Shown: positions 19,546 through 30,508 of the stretch, one piece after another
Position numbering within the stretch: the stretch's first letter is position 1
Layout: each line of letters starts with the position of its first letter
NCBI RefSeq assembly: GCF_000687475.1
Contig: NC_057322.1
Coordinates: 2,046,001-2,110,000, forward strand
Source: Ustilaginoidea virens
Lineage: Eukaryota > Ascomycota > Sordariomycetes > Hypocreales > Clavicipitaceae
Length of the DNA stretch: 64,000 nucleotides
Direction of reading: 5' to 3'
Notes under the pieces: model-generated
The model's input: the letters and a program-made list of their open reading frames with translations, nothing else
Told to the model about the DNA's origin: nothing
Database searches by the model: none
Made by a program: the position numbers and the translations under genes

Positions 19546-20676
19546 ATGGCGTCAGACCAGACACACTCTCGTCTGCGAACCACCGGCAACGCCGCGTCCC
19601 TCCCCATCCGAAGCGGCCAGCAGCCCACGGCCCTCGTTCAACCCAAGTCTCCCCACACCTCTGACGAATTCCTCCACGACTTCCTCAACCCATCCTTTGA
19701 CGCCGCCGCCTTTCTGAACGCCGCCCTGCCTCCTCTCGCCACCAAACAAGCAACCACCACACCCTCCGACGGCGCCGTCCCCCTCACCGAGCTCTGCGAT
19801 CAGACGCAAACCTTGCTGTCGCAGCTCAACGCGCACACCACGCGGCTCTGCGACACCCTGACCCAGTTGACAGACGACATTCTCCGCAGCGGGAGCCGCC
19901 TCGCCTACCAAGTGGACTTGTTGAGGGGCGAGACCTTGAGTCTGTCCGAGACGCTGACGGAGACGCTTCGCCAGGACATCGAGACCTTTATCCCGGGCGG
20001 CCTGCCACCAGGCGGCAACGTCGGGGGGGAGCCCTCCCAAACGGACGCTGCTGGAGCCGCCGACGATGGCCTCGGAGCCGCGGATGATCCGCACGTGCGT
20101 CCTCAGGCTGCTGGCTCCGACGCGCCCTCCGCAGAACCAGAGTGCATCAAGCAGCTGCGAACACTGACCCTGGTGCGCTCACGCCTCGACGCCGTCATCA
20201 AGACGTTTGGCGACGCCATGGAGTTTACGTTCCCGCCCTCGGAGGTGTCCGTCAGCTCGGGCTTTCTGTCCGTGTCTGCGCCGGAGCCGGGTTCGGCGGA
20301 GCAGAGCTCCGAAGAGAAAGGACAGCAGGTTCTGCAGGGTCTTCGGCAAGACGTCTCGGACATGCTGCATCAGGCGGATGATCCCGTCCAGGGGATAGAG
20401 AGAGCTGCGGCGCGGATCGAAGAGCTCAAGGAGCTGGCGACGGTGTGGAAGGGAACGGCGGAGGAAAAGGGTCGGAGCAAGTTTATCGAGAGCTTGGCCA
20501 GGATGGTCGAGGATCGCCACAGGGATCTGATGAGGGAGATGGATCAAGCGGCCAGGAAGGAAGGCTGGGCGGCGAATCCCTCGGGTGCGACGAGGCAGGA
20601 CGGTGCCGAGGAAGCCAAGGGGCTGGGAGGGTTTGGGCTCATCAGTCAACTACAGAAGCTGCGGAATGGGCTGTAG
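19546..20676 (+). CDS. COG7: Conserved oligomeric Golgi complex subunit 7-like protein
   Basis: Single exon, 376 residues, ATG at 19546. The segment FLNPSFDAAAFLNAAL near residue 45 resembles the N-terminal 'F.NP.FDVKEWIN' start of Cog7. It is followed by long coiled-coil-prone helices (LLSQLNAHTTRLCDTLTQLTDDI; YQVDLLRGETLSLSETL) as in tethering-complex subunits. A disordered, acidic, Ala/Gly-rich linker (about 155-195) precedes a second helical region with CIKQLRTLTLVRSRLDAVI. The C-terminus ends in LISQLQKLRNGL. Cog7 would act in retrograde vesicle tethering at the Golgi. The protein is much shorter than animal Cog7, so only the N-terminal part is comparable; another COG subunit is possible. 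Confidence 0.55.
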   Translation: MASDQTHSRLRTTGNAASLPIRSGQQPTALVQPKSPHTSDEFLHDFLNPSFDAAAFLNAALPPLATKQATTTPSDGAVPLTELCDQTQTLLSQLNAHTTRLCDTLTQLTDDILRSGSRLAYQVDLLRGETLSLSETLTETLRQDIETFIPGGLPPGGNVGGEPSQTDAAGAADDGLGAADDPHVRPQAAGSDAPSAEPECIKQLRTLTLVRSRLDAVIKTFGDAMEFTFPPSEVSVSSGFLSVSAPEPGSAEQSSEEKGQQVLQGLRQDVSDMLHQADDPVQGIERAAARIEELKELATVWKGTAEEKGRSKFIESLARMVEDRHRDLMREMDQAARKEGWAANPSGATRQDGAEEAKGLGGFGLISQLQKLRNGL

Positions 20677-21521
20677 CGAATGGACATGCCTGCTGCGGCA
20701 TCTGCTTGTAATTTTTCCCGTGTCCTTGACCCAACTGTCATTGACCTGTTTGGACGTTCGGCTGTTTTCATCGCACCAAAGCAACGACACAACTTGTCTT
20801 GCGAGTCGGGAGCCACGGCCACACAGTGCCTCTGTCGTTTCAGGCCCCATCAGCACTGTACAACCCGCCGCCTGCGGAGTATCCGTACTTACTCCGTATG
20901 TGTCTGGTGCTAGGTACGGATTACTCCGTACTATGCATGCTATATGCCGCTTTGAACCTTCGCCAAGCCCCGCCAGCCAATCATCTGTTTCCCAGCTCGG
21001 CAGCCCTGGCCAAAGCGGCAGGCGGTGAGACCGTGCCGCCACTAAACACCCAAGGTCCATGCGCTCGCAGCCGCCGCCGCCTTCAAGGACTGCGGGCAGA
21101 ATAGAAGGCACACCTTTTGTTTGTCCTGGCCGGCTCCAAGAGTCCAAGGCAGGCTTGGATTACTGTGCACGATGTTTCTTTTTTGATTGAATCCTTTTTT
21201 TTTTATTGATCCCGCTTCCCATCTGCTTGGTTCTCTTCTTGAGGAAAAAAAATATATAAAAAAGAACGTTCAGTCTCCGGGTTTTTTTTTGTCGTTGCTT
21301 ACGCTTGCGGCCTCATTGGCGAAAGCGAAGCATCACCGCCCTTCATCCGATTCTCGTGCCCAGGGAAACGCTGCGCTATAACACCGCAGTTCTTTAATTC
21401 CCGCAGTCCCTAGTTCTTCCGCTGTGCTGCCGAGGTCGGCTCTGCTTTGCTTCAGCTTCGAAATAAAAAAGAAACTTGGGTATCTAGGCGCTCTGCACTC
21501 GGCTGTTGGCGAGGAAGAAAA
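20677..21521. promoter_or_regulatory. Intergenic region and promoter of the Sds3-like gene
   Basis: Holds two exact copies of the 9-mer TACTCCGTA (20890-20898 and 20922-20930) about 600 bp upstream of the next start, and T- and A-runs at 21178-21300. The region beyond 21300 is a probable untranslated leader. No gene seen. Confidence 0.45.
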
Positions 21522-23289
21522 ATGGCCGCCAGCAACAACACGATGCCCTCCAGCCTTGCCAGCAAAGTCGAGCGACGGACTCCTCCTCCGCCGGCCGCAC
21601 AATCGAAGCGGGATCGGAAGCGCCAGGCCCTTATGGACCGCCTGTCTAGCATGACGGACAAGTTTCAGCGCGAGCAGGATTTGACCTACCGCGATCAGCT
21701 GCAGAAGATCCAGTACGAGATCGGGCTCGTCCAGCGATTCGATCCCTACCACCCGAATGCCCTCGAGGTTGCGGCCGAGCTCCAAAAGGAACATAGGCAG
21801 ACACAGGAGCCCGCGGTGCATGCGGAGAATGCCCGCAGCCTCATGGACATGGCGGGCATCAAGTTCCCCAACTTCATTGACGAGATTGAGGATCTCATTG
21901 AGATACGCGACTTCCAACTGACGCAGTCCAAGGTGAGTGCGACTGACGCCGCCATTCTTTGCTTGGCCGGCGCGGGCCAGGAAGACAGAATGAAAATAAG
22001 AGTAAAGAAGAAGAAAGAATTTCTCTAACGTGGGCGCTTCGCCTCTGGAATTGCAGAACGAATACGATCGAAAGGTGCAAGAGTACAAGAATACGCACGC
22101 GTACAAGGTCGAGACGGCAAAGCGGGAGCACGCCGCGCTGACGGGCACCTTGCGCGACCGCCTCATAAACACCCTCACGCAGAAGAAGAACCGGCTGAAC
22201 CGGGAAAAGGAAGTGCTGGAGATTAACGACTCCAATGCTCTGCTTCTGAACCCCAACCACTTCAGCCTGACCAACCCCGGCAGCCCTGGCGGAACCCACG
22301 CGAAGCGAGCCACGCGGCTTCGCAAAGACGCCGAAGATCTGCAAATGTTTTCGGACAAGAAGCGCAAGCGCAACCCCGGGGAGGAGGACGGATCGCCGGT
22401 GCCGATGCGCCGAGCCTTGGATCCCAACAACACCACGGCCCTGTGGCAGTCGGAAAAGGCTCGTGCCGCCGCCAAGCAAAACGGGCCCATCTACAGCCTG
22501 GACAAGCTCTTTACGGACAAGGAGCTGTCTCTGCACTACAACTCGGCCGCGCTGGCCGCGCACCAGTACATCCTGCGCAACCGAGTCAACGGGAACGCGT
22601 CGTCGTCCCCCGACGACAGCGACTCCCCCAACGGGGACGACAACGACGCCGACTCCGTCCCCTGCGCGCCCATGATGGAGCGCAACGTGTCGCACGCGAC
22701 CAGAAGCACCCGCGGAGGGGCCAGCGCCGCCAACTTCCTCGACGACAAGATCCTCGGCGTCGAGGGCATCGCCAGCTTCGAGGTGCCGGCCAACCTGGAT
22801 CTGATGCACGCCCAGGAGCCTCCCAAGATGCCGCCCCACGTGCCGCAGCAGTATCTCAAGCCGTACCCGAGGACCGCGGACCAAAACTTCCCCGTGCCGT
22901 TGTCCCAGGACGACATTTTGTCGGACATGTCCGTCATGGGCTTCCTCAAGCAGTATGACCAGTCGCACAAGCCTGGCGCGCACCTCGACGCCCCCACCGG
23001 TCTGCGCAGGATCCTCGAGGCTGTGTCCACGCCGTACCAGCAGGGTCGGTTCGTCGCCATTACCGGCGCCGCGCGGGAGGACCCCGACATGTTCCGCGAC
23101 TCGCTCGGCCTGCCGACCAGCAGCCTGAGGGACCAGACGAGCCCCGGACACGGCGGCGGCTCCAGCCAATCTCTGGGGGGGCAGCCCGCCCCTGCCGTCC
23201 CCATGAGCAGGCAGAGCAGTCAAGGCGGCGTGGCCATGTCCCGGCAAGGCACGACGGGCAGCGCACTGGCAAGAGCTCGTCGCGGATAA
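21522..23289 (+). CDS. Sds3-like subunit of the Sin3/Rpd3 histone deacetylase complex
   Basis: Two exons, 21522-21932 and 22057-23289, giving 547 residues. The N-terminal third matches the Sds3-like family (PF08598). RDRKRQALMDRLSSMTDKFQ begins a long coiled coil running through YRDQLQKIQYEIGLVQ and continuing in exon 2 as YKVETAKREHAALTGTLRDR. In yeast, Sds3 and Dep1 hold the Sin3-Rpd3L deacetylase together, so a nuclear scaffold role in transcriptional repression is expected. The C-terminal half is disordered and rich in S, P, D and Q, with a basic patch (KKRKRNP) that may be a nuclear localisation signal. ATG chosen: GAAAAATGGCC at 21522. Sds3 and Dep1 orthologues are hard to separate. Confidence 0.8.
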
Positions 23290-24937
23290 GGACGTCTTTG
23301 TGCACACGGTTTATTTTTTTTTTTCGGGCGCAGCGGCTCATTTAACTTGTAGTCAGGTGCTTTTTCATTGTTTCCCAGCGTGGCGTGCCTGTTGCGCGAT
23401 ATATACAACAAGAGTGCTTTTGGTCTGCTTCATCTGGCAAGAGTTTTTTGTGTTCATTCATTCATTCATTCATTCATTCTTTCTTTCTTTCGTTCTGTGA
23501 TTCTTTCCCTATTTTCTTCATCTTCTTTTCTTCTCTTTTGGTGTGTACGTGCGTGCGTGCGTGCGTCTGTCTTTTTTTTTTTTTTCTTTTTTTTCTTTTC
23601 TTCTCTTTTTCAAACTCTTTCTTGTTGCTGACATTTCAAATCGCGGCGGTTGGCTCTCGCGATGGCAGTTTATTGTTAGCTTGGTTCCTGCCGGCATGGG
23701 TGATGGGGTAATCTAAGCATAGATATGGGCGTAATGAGGTTTGACAAGTGATGCTGGTGGAGGCAAAAGGCACGGTGTCATGTGAAGGCTGCGATTTATT
23801 TTGTCTGGTGGGTTGTGTGCGTTTGCTTGGATTTGCTATTTGCTTCATCTGCTCAGACGGCCAGGGTCTGCGTTAGGGACTTGGGGCAGTATGACGAGGT
23901 ATTTGATACAAGGCCAAGTTACGGTCCTGAATCTATAACGCTTACATAATTTTCTAAAAAAAAAAAAAAAAAAAGTGAAGATAAAAAAACCCTTTATTGC
24001 TCAGCACCGTGGCGAGACAAGACATTCAAGGAGACATAAGCATCGGCATTGGCGGCTGGCGGCTGGCGGCCAGGCGGGAACACAGTGCTATTGTAGGATG
24101 GTCGATCAGTGCGGGCTTGCGGCAGTGGGCGCCTGGCCCCAGCCATTTGCTGTCAATTGCGATCTTGCTGCTGCTGCCGCTGCTACTGTAGTAATGATGA
24201 CGGCTCGCGGCTGGGCTATCAAAAACGTTGCATCAAGGTGGGGCTGAGCCCTCTGTCTAGAGCACAGCCGCCAACGCCCGCCCACCGATTCATGCATACA
24301 ATTTATATTTTTGCCCAGTTTCCAATTCCCCCCCTCCTGGCCATACCGGCCTAATTACTCCGTACTGCCTTGGACTCTTCCATCGACATGATGCACAAGC
24401 ACAAGCACCACTAGTTGGTCGCATTTCCACGTCTAAAACATCTGCGCAAGTCTCCAATCACGCCGTTCCAATAATACCATTACTACCAACCGGCGCGCAT
24501 AAACACACGCTATACGTACGAGAACAAAGACGCCGATCCTTGACCCCCGGGGCCGATGCCCGGTTCAGACTAAAAAAAAAATCCCCCGGTCCATTAGGGG
24601 CTTGGTCCCAGCGGCGGAGTGCCTCCACTCGACGTTTTCCTTTTCCTCTTCTTCCTTCCTTTCCCCCATATTTTTTGTTCTTTTTTTTTTTTTTTTCTCC
24701 GGCTTGCGGAAGCTAGAACCCATTGGCAGCAAACGCAGCAGTTGGCGCCGCCAGACGTTGTGCACGGAATTGCTGCATGCCCGGCTCGAGCCTGCTGCGA
24801 GGGCTGGTGGGTTGACGCTGGCCCTTCCCTCCCCCCCCCCCCCCTTCCTCGCCCCAAGGGCGAGTCTGAGCTGCGCAGAGGGTCTGGGCCGTCGTCTCCG
24901 TTACACGGGACGGGGGCCGGGCAAGGTAGTGCTGCAG
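23290..24937. promoter_or_regulatory. Intergenic region and promoter of ABP2
   Basis: 1.6 kb without a supported gene. Features: an ATTC tetranucleotide run at about 23453-23490, T-rich tract at about 23572-23615, GTGC repeats near 23549-23563, A-run at 23957-23975, an exact TACTCCGTA at 24356-24364, pyrimidine-rich leader at 24635-24700 and a C-run at about 24830-24844. An in-frame open stretch upstream of the ABP2 ATG is not considered translated. Confidence 0.4.
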
Positions 24938-27208
24938 ATGGACCGCCAGACCACCAATGGCGGCTTGGCGATGCAATCCTCTGCGCCGGGGCGATATCTC
25001 TTCCGGCCCACTCTGCCGGATCGGCGCGTCACTGCACCAACAATCGAAGACGCCTACGTGCACTTCATCTTGTACTGCAACCCGGCGATCGACGTGAGCT
25101 CGGACACGACCCTCTTGAGGGAAGGCTTTCGCACGCCGCCAAGGAGTGGGGGCAAGGTCTTTGACACATTTACCATATTCGAGCTGGTCAGGAGGTTTTA
25201 CAACCGCGAGATTAAGACCTGGACGGAGCTGACGACGACGCTCGGTGTTGAGCCGCCTGATCCTTCAAGGGACGAAAGCGCTCAAAAGATTGCGCAGTAC
25301 GGGGTTCGTTTAAAGGTGAGCAGATGCTACACCAAGAAGAGGAAGAAGAAGAGGAGGAGGAGGAGGAGGAGAGCAGCGGCTCTTTCGCCACAGTCAAAAG
25401 ACTGCAAAACGTATTGCTAACATTGGTGTGCCGTTTAGAAATGGATGAATTCGATGCATGTCAAAGCATTCTTCGAGTATCTGATAGGCGTGCCCAACGA
25501 GTACTGGACCAGCATCCCCAAGGACCCAAATCCAATCGCGTGGGCCGTCCGCGATGGTGTCGCGGTCGAGGACGACATGGCTTTGCGGGCCTTGCTTCCT
25601 GAAATCAGGCCCAAGAGGGGCCGGAAGAGGCCGGAAGGCGACGACGCCGCCGCCGTGTCGCCAGCCCAGAGACAGCGCTTGTCCCCGCCCTCGGCGCTGG
25701 ATGAGCACCGTCAAGCACGGCTGTCCGAGCCGTGGTCGGCCCGTGCAGATGGCGGGAACAACATGGACATGGGCTCTTCAAAGACGTGCGGCCCCCATGC
25801 AGCGTGGACAGGCAACGAGCCGGGACAGACACCGGTAAGCCGATGGTCGCAATCTGCAGCGACGCCAACCACAAGGGGATCCTTTTGGGACGACGCGCTG
25901 CAGCCTCAGCCGGCCGCCACCCCTCCATCTACAGCAAAGACGTCCGGTCACAGGAGAGGCGCGAAAAACGTCTCTTCGGCTTGGAAAACGGTGGGCCAAG
26001 ACCCGGGAACGCGGCCGCGAGGCCGTCCTCCCATCGCCAATCGCGCACCTGCCAACGGGCCTGATCAGCATCTCCAACAGCCGTGGACGCCAACTGTTGA
26101 GACACCGGGGAAATCGAGTTTCTCTCTGCCACCGCCAACGCTGCCACCGCCACCGCTGCCCCAGTCGCCTCACGGGCACGCCAACGGCAATCAGCAGCCA
26201 CCACCCCAGCAGCACCTCGATCAACACTTTCAGCACGCCTATCACCAGCACATCTCGAATGGCTACGGGGCAAGCGCAGACATGAATCACACGGCAGATC
26301 CCGGGCCGCAGATGGCTTACGATGCCCCGAGGCCGGCAACAGGCGCAAGACCAAGCGTTTCGCTACAGGTGCCCGAACCCGTCGGCGACCCTGTGCGCCT
26401 AGCAACGCCTCCGGCACCGGCGCCGTCTTCGCAGCTTCCCCCAGGGCAAGCCAAAGGAGCCGAGGCCGCCGGCCAGTATCACCCAGGTGACGTCGACAGC
26501 AAGTACCAGGATGGGTGGCGCAAGTTTGCCAAGGAGGCCACAGACGCCTACGAGCAAGGCGGGGGACAGAGCAGCGGCGCCAAGGACAGCACGCTGGACG
26601 ACGAGGATGGCGAGCTGGAGGATTACTACTTTGAAAAGATGGAGGACCGCACCAACGTGGACGTCCTCGTCGCGTACTTCACACGTTCCATGGTCGAGGC
26701 GGACTGGCGAGATGTCAACGGGCAGCCCACCAAGACGGTGGGACTGGAGGAGTCCATGGCCATGGTTCACGCCATGCTCCAAACCATGCACAAGACGTCG
26801 ACTTCGCCGCAGGCTTTCCTCATCAACCTCGCCGCGCTGGCGGGTTCGACGAACCTGGTGACAAACAGGCCAAAATGCACGCGCTTGAGCGAACAAGACG
26901 GCCAGTTCACGTACAAGTGCGAGTGGGAATACCGGTTCGGCCAGGTCAAGGGTGGCTTCACCTTTGAGCAGGTCGTCCCAGCGAGCATGTGGTCCAGGGC
27001 AAAAAGGAAGCAGCCATGCCCGGCACCACCACCAACCGCCAACCCCGTGAGCGCGGACGTCGAGAGTAAACAGGACGATGACCTGTTTTCAAAGGAGTAC
27101 TGGCAAAAGAAATACGAGGCGCTGACTATTGCGATGGAGGACCGAGACAAGCACCTGACGCGCCTGAGAGACAGGGTGATGAGCGCCATAGGGAGAGATT
27201 TTGCCTGA
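24938..27208 (+). CDS. ABP2: ARS-binding protein 2 (Abp2) homologue
   Basis: Two exons, 24938-25315 and 25439-27208, giving 715 residues. The N-terminal 150 residues match the fungal ARS-binding protein 2 family (PF09441): APTIEDAYVHFILYCNP, FRTPPRSGGKVFDTFTIFEL, KTWTELTTTLGVEPPD, then KWMNSMHVKAFFEYLIG across the splice junction. In fission yeast, Abp2 binds replication-origin DNA; a nuclear DNA-binding role is inferred. The long middle (about 190-480) is disordered, rich in P, Q, H and A, with an RPRGRPP AT-hook-like element. A conserved C-terminal region starts near LEDYYFEKMEDRTNVDVLVAYFTRSM and ends in a short coiled coil. The intron contains a GAGGAA-rich tract. Confidence 0.88.
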
Positions 27209-27218
27209 GGGGCGTTTT

Positions 27219-27419
27219 TGCTTCTTCTTCTTCTTCTTCTTCTTCTTCTTCTCCTTCTCCTTCTTCTTCTTCTTCTCCTTCTCCTTCTTCTTCTTCTTCT
27301 TCTCCTTCTTCTTCTTCTTCTTCTTCTTCTCCTTCTCCTTCTTCTTCTTCTTCTCCTTCTCCTTCTTCTTCTTCTTCTTCTTCTTCTTCTCCTTCTTCTT
27401 CTTCTTCTTCTTCTTCTCC
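27219..27419. repeat. (CTT)n / (GAA)n trinucleotide tract, about 200 bp
   Basis: Starts about 11 bp after the ABP2 stop codon. Almost pure CTT units interrupted by CTC units at regular-looking intervals (near 27252, 27276, 27303, 27331, 27355, 27391, 27417). It lies in the 3' untranslated region or just beyond. Long frames on both strands here (poly-Leu, poly-Phe, poly-Lys) are artefacts of the repeat. Confidence 0.95.
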
Positions 27420-28332
27420 TGTCTTACGACACGTGAGTTCAGAACGTCAACATTGGTTTCAACCTTGGCAGGCTGAAAGGCAGCAGCGGGGCAACTTGTA
27501 CACAGATCGACGTACAACGACACGTGTGGATATGGGACCCGGGGGTATAATCTGCGCAAGTGCATCTGCGAACGCGGGAAAGGCGCTCAAGAGCCGGCAG
27601 ATTGTTGTATGTGTAAAGCACAAACAAAACGCATGACTTGCAGAGGACACCATGATTCAATTCTGCGCCACCTGCCTCTTGCAGATCTGGCGTGGGCTTT
27701 GAGACGAGACCTCAATGTCTGGTGGGCCATTCCGCACCGCCGCCAAATTTTTAAAGCGGGCCCACATGCAAGGCTCCAACCTGGAGTGCATGACAGCTGC
27801 AAGTGGCCCGCTAGTGACAGCTTGGCGGCTGTCAAGGACAACGCCTTACCCCATTGGGAGGCCCATTCGAGGTCCTGTAGGAGCTTCCTTGCGAAGAACG
27901 GAAACCAATGCCGCCCCACCACGAAACGATATCAGGTGCAAGCATTCCGTCTTACTAAATGCCACATGGTACTGTAGCTTGAAAGTTTCGAATCCCTTCC
28001 CCATCGGAGAAAAAAAAACTTGCACGGTGTTGACAGCGCCGTTGACAGGGGTCTCCTCTCCGTACCAGCAACCACGTCCGCAGGCCGCTTTTCTCTTGGC
28101 CATCGATTCGAAAAGGATTCCCTCATGAGGAGATTACTCCAATGGGCCCTGTACTTGGCAGGCAGGGCTGTGTTGATGGCTTGCTTCATCGTGGCTCGCT
28201 TGGTCATGGCTCGTTCGTCCCGAAGCTGATATATGTTGGCTTGTCTCCGCCATATCGCTGGCCGAACCTGGAAGCATGCGCCTTTCTTTCCGCTCATTGA
28301 ACCTCGCTGCGGCTACAAGCCCTTGCTAGAGC
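27420..28332. promoter_or_regulatory. Intergenic region and promoter of the MFS transporter
   Basis: No supported gene. The stretch 28020-28330 precedes the transporter start. No TATA box or operator is evident to me. Confidence 0.35.
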
Positions 28333-30508
28333 ATGGCTACATATCTATACAACTGCATTTGGGGCTCCAACGAAGCTCCGACAAAAGAGGCCCCCGAACC
28401 ATGCCGTCACCAGCCTAGCACACACTTGCCATGTCAGTCGTGCAAAGCCGACGAGGCAATGGCTACAAAGTACAGGTGGAAGATCGTCCTGGGGCTCGTG
28501 GCTCCGTTCACGCTACAGGCCCTGGACGCAACCATGTAAGTCTTGCCCTCACCACCTCAAAACACAACACGGCACCCAGGCCTGCTGACTGAGCTGAGCA
28601 GAATTGCGAGCGCCCTCCCCTGGATCGCTAGGGACTTTTCCCAGCTCTCGCAGCAAAACTGGATTGTGTCCTCCTTCACAATCACCTCTGCCGCCTTCAT
28701 TCCCTTCTGGGCCCAAATAGCAGACGTGTTCGGCCGGTACCTGTCCATCATCGCTGCCGTGCTCACCATGATGCTCGGCAGCGCTCTATGCGCCGCCGCA
28801 CCCACCTCCGCGTACCCTATGCTCCTTCTCGGTCGAGCGTTCCAGGGCATAGCCGCTTCTGGTCTCAACGTGGTTGTGCGAACCATCCTCGCAGACAGGG
28901 TCACACTCAAGGAAAGCGCCAGGAACTGGGCCCTATTCGCCATAATAGGAGGCGTGTCCTACGGCATCGGCCCTGTGGTCGGCGGGTACCTCTCCAGCGC
29001 TGATTGGCGATGGTGCTTTGGTATTGATCTCCCCGTGGGGGCTCTCGGTCTCGCGGCGATATTCTTCGTGCTGAGGAAGGAGCTCCTTGGTCCACAGCCC
29101 ATAACCGAGCTGAACGAAACTGCTGAGACGGGGGTGAGAAGGAAACTGGTTGCGAGACTGAAAACGATTGATGTTGGTGGACAGATTTTGTTTATGCTGG
29201 GATTTGGGCTCCTCGTTTTGGCGTTGACGTGGGGTGGTGTGACGTATGCTTGGGATTCAGCTGCCGTCATTTCGTCGCTGGTGCTGGGGTGCCTCTTTGT
29301 GGTCTTGTTTTTCGTCTGGGAGAGCATGCTTACTCCGGGCAGGATGTTGAATCGCCTGTGGCCGAGCCAAAGGGCAATGATACCTTGGGGCATGTTGACC
29401 AATCGAGATGTCGGGCTCATCTTTTATACTGAGGTTGCGACGGGCATGGCCTTGTTTTCGGTGCGCTCCTTCTGGTTTCGTTTCACGAGGTTGTGTGGTT
29501 GTTGACTTTGGTCAGGTGCTGTTCTTTGGCAACATTTACTTTATTGCGGTACAGGTATGTATCATCCCAAACGTCATGTCCCTCTATATCGAGGGGACGC
29601 GAGAGACAAGGGCAGGTGCAGAGAAAGACAAGCTAACGATTGTGCAGGGATACTCTGCCGACAAGGCCGGCCTACAACTCCTCTACTTCGTCCCAGGGAT
29701 GGGTGTAGGTGTCTACCTCTGCTCCTTTGCCTGCAACACCTATCCCCGGATGACCTTTCCAACACTCTTCTTTGGCACCCTCACCGAAGCCGTCGGCTTA
29801 AGCATCCTCGTCTGGGCAATGTACATTCAACATTTGCCAACAGTATTCGGTATGATGATCATGGTAGGCATCGGCGTAGGGCTACGGTTCATGGTGGCGC
29901 CGCTCCACGGGATCGCCATCTTCAAGAACCATCGCGCTGCCCTTATTGGATTGATGGCAATTGCTACACCGCTTGGCGGCACGGTTTGTTTAACCATCAT
30001 GTCGACAGTATTCAATAACACGTCCGGACTGGATTATAAGCACGGGGACTTTTCAGAGTCGCAGAATGGGACCGGGCCGGCGGCCGAGAAGGCGATTCAA
30101 GACGCCAAGGTACGTCTTGTCCCGCGCGCTCGGCTTACTTTTTTTTTGTTTAAAGGGGATTGCTAATACGGGGCAGATGGGTGTGGTCTGGGCCTTTGTT
30201 GCTATTGTGCCGTTCATGGCCTTGGTGCGTTTCACGCCTGGAAAGGAGTGGCTTGCTTCCGCTGTCGAATTTGCTAACCGGATTAGTCTTTTCTCTCTTG
30301 CTTCCTCATTGGCAATGTCAAGCTGGGTGATAGATCCGCGGTGGACGACGACGAGGGTAATTTGAATGTTATTTTCACGAAGCCTTATTTCTGGACTTGG
30401 CTCAGGGGGGAGGGGGCTGAGGCTGAACAAGAGGCCATTCGGTTGCAAAGCGGGAATGAGTCGGCCAAGACTAGCAGAGCGTCCGTGGTACAGAGCCTCG
30501 CCGCATGA
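28333..30508 (+). CDS. Major facilitator superfamily transporter, 14-TM drug/efflux type (DHA2-like)
   Basis: Plasma-membrane transporter, probably an exporter. Six exons: 28333-28535, 28602-29460, 29516-29554, 29648-30109, 30177-30224 and 30287-30508; 610 residues, all phases consistent. Motif A-like FWAQIADVFGRY follows TM2. The motif-C-like GVSYGIGPVVGGYLSSADWRW after LDATIIASALPWIA is typical of fungal DHA2 multidrug/toxin exporters. About 14 hydrophobic segments are visible. The small exons 3 and 5 are needed to keep the frame, and the last exon is read in a different frame from the obvious upstream continuation (SFLSCFLIGNVKLGDRS). The Cys-rich cytosolic N-terminus (first 42 residues) is unusual; an in-frame ATG at 28459 is an alternative start. 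No biosynthetic genes adjoin, so the substrate is unknown. Confidence 0.85.

Noticed and set aside
21333..23307. Long minus-strand open frames across the Sds3-like gene (up to 470 codons)
   Set aside because: Antisense to a clear coding exon pair, repetitive Gly/Val/Arg-rich text, no start context or domain.
27218..27565. Open frames of pure Leu, Phe/Ser or Lys over the CTT tract
   Set aside because: They exist on all frames only because the trinucleotide repeat lacks stops.
30287..30365. Alternative end of the MFS exporter reading straight on to a TGA at 30363
   Set aside because: That frame ends abruptly with no family-like tail, while the 62-bp intron at 30225-30286 leads to SFLSCFLIGNVKLGD and a full cytosolic tail.
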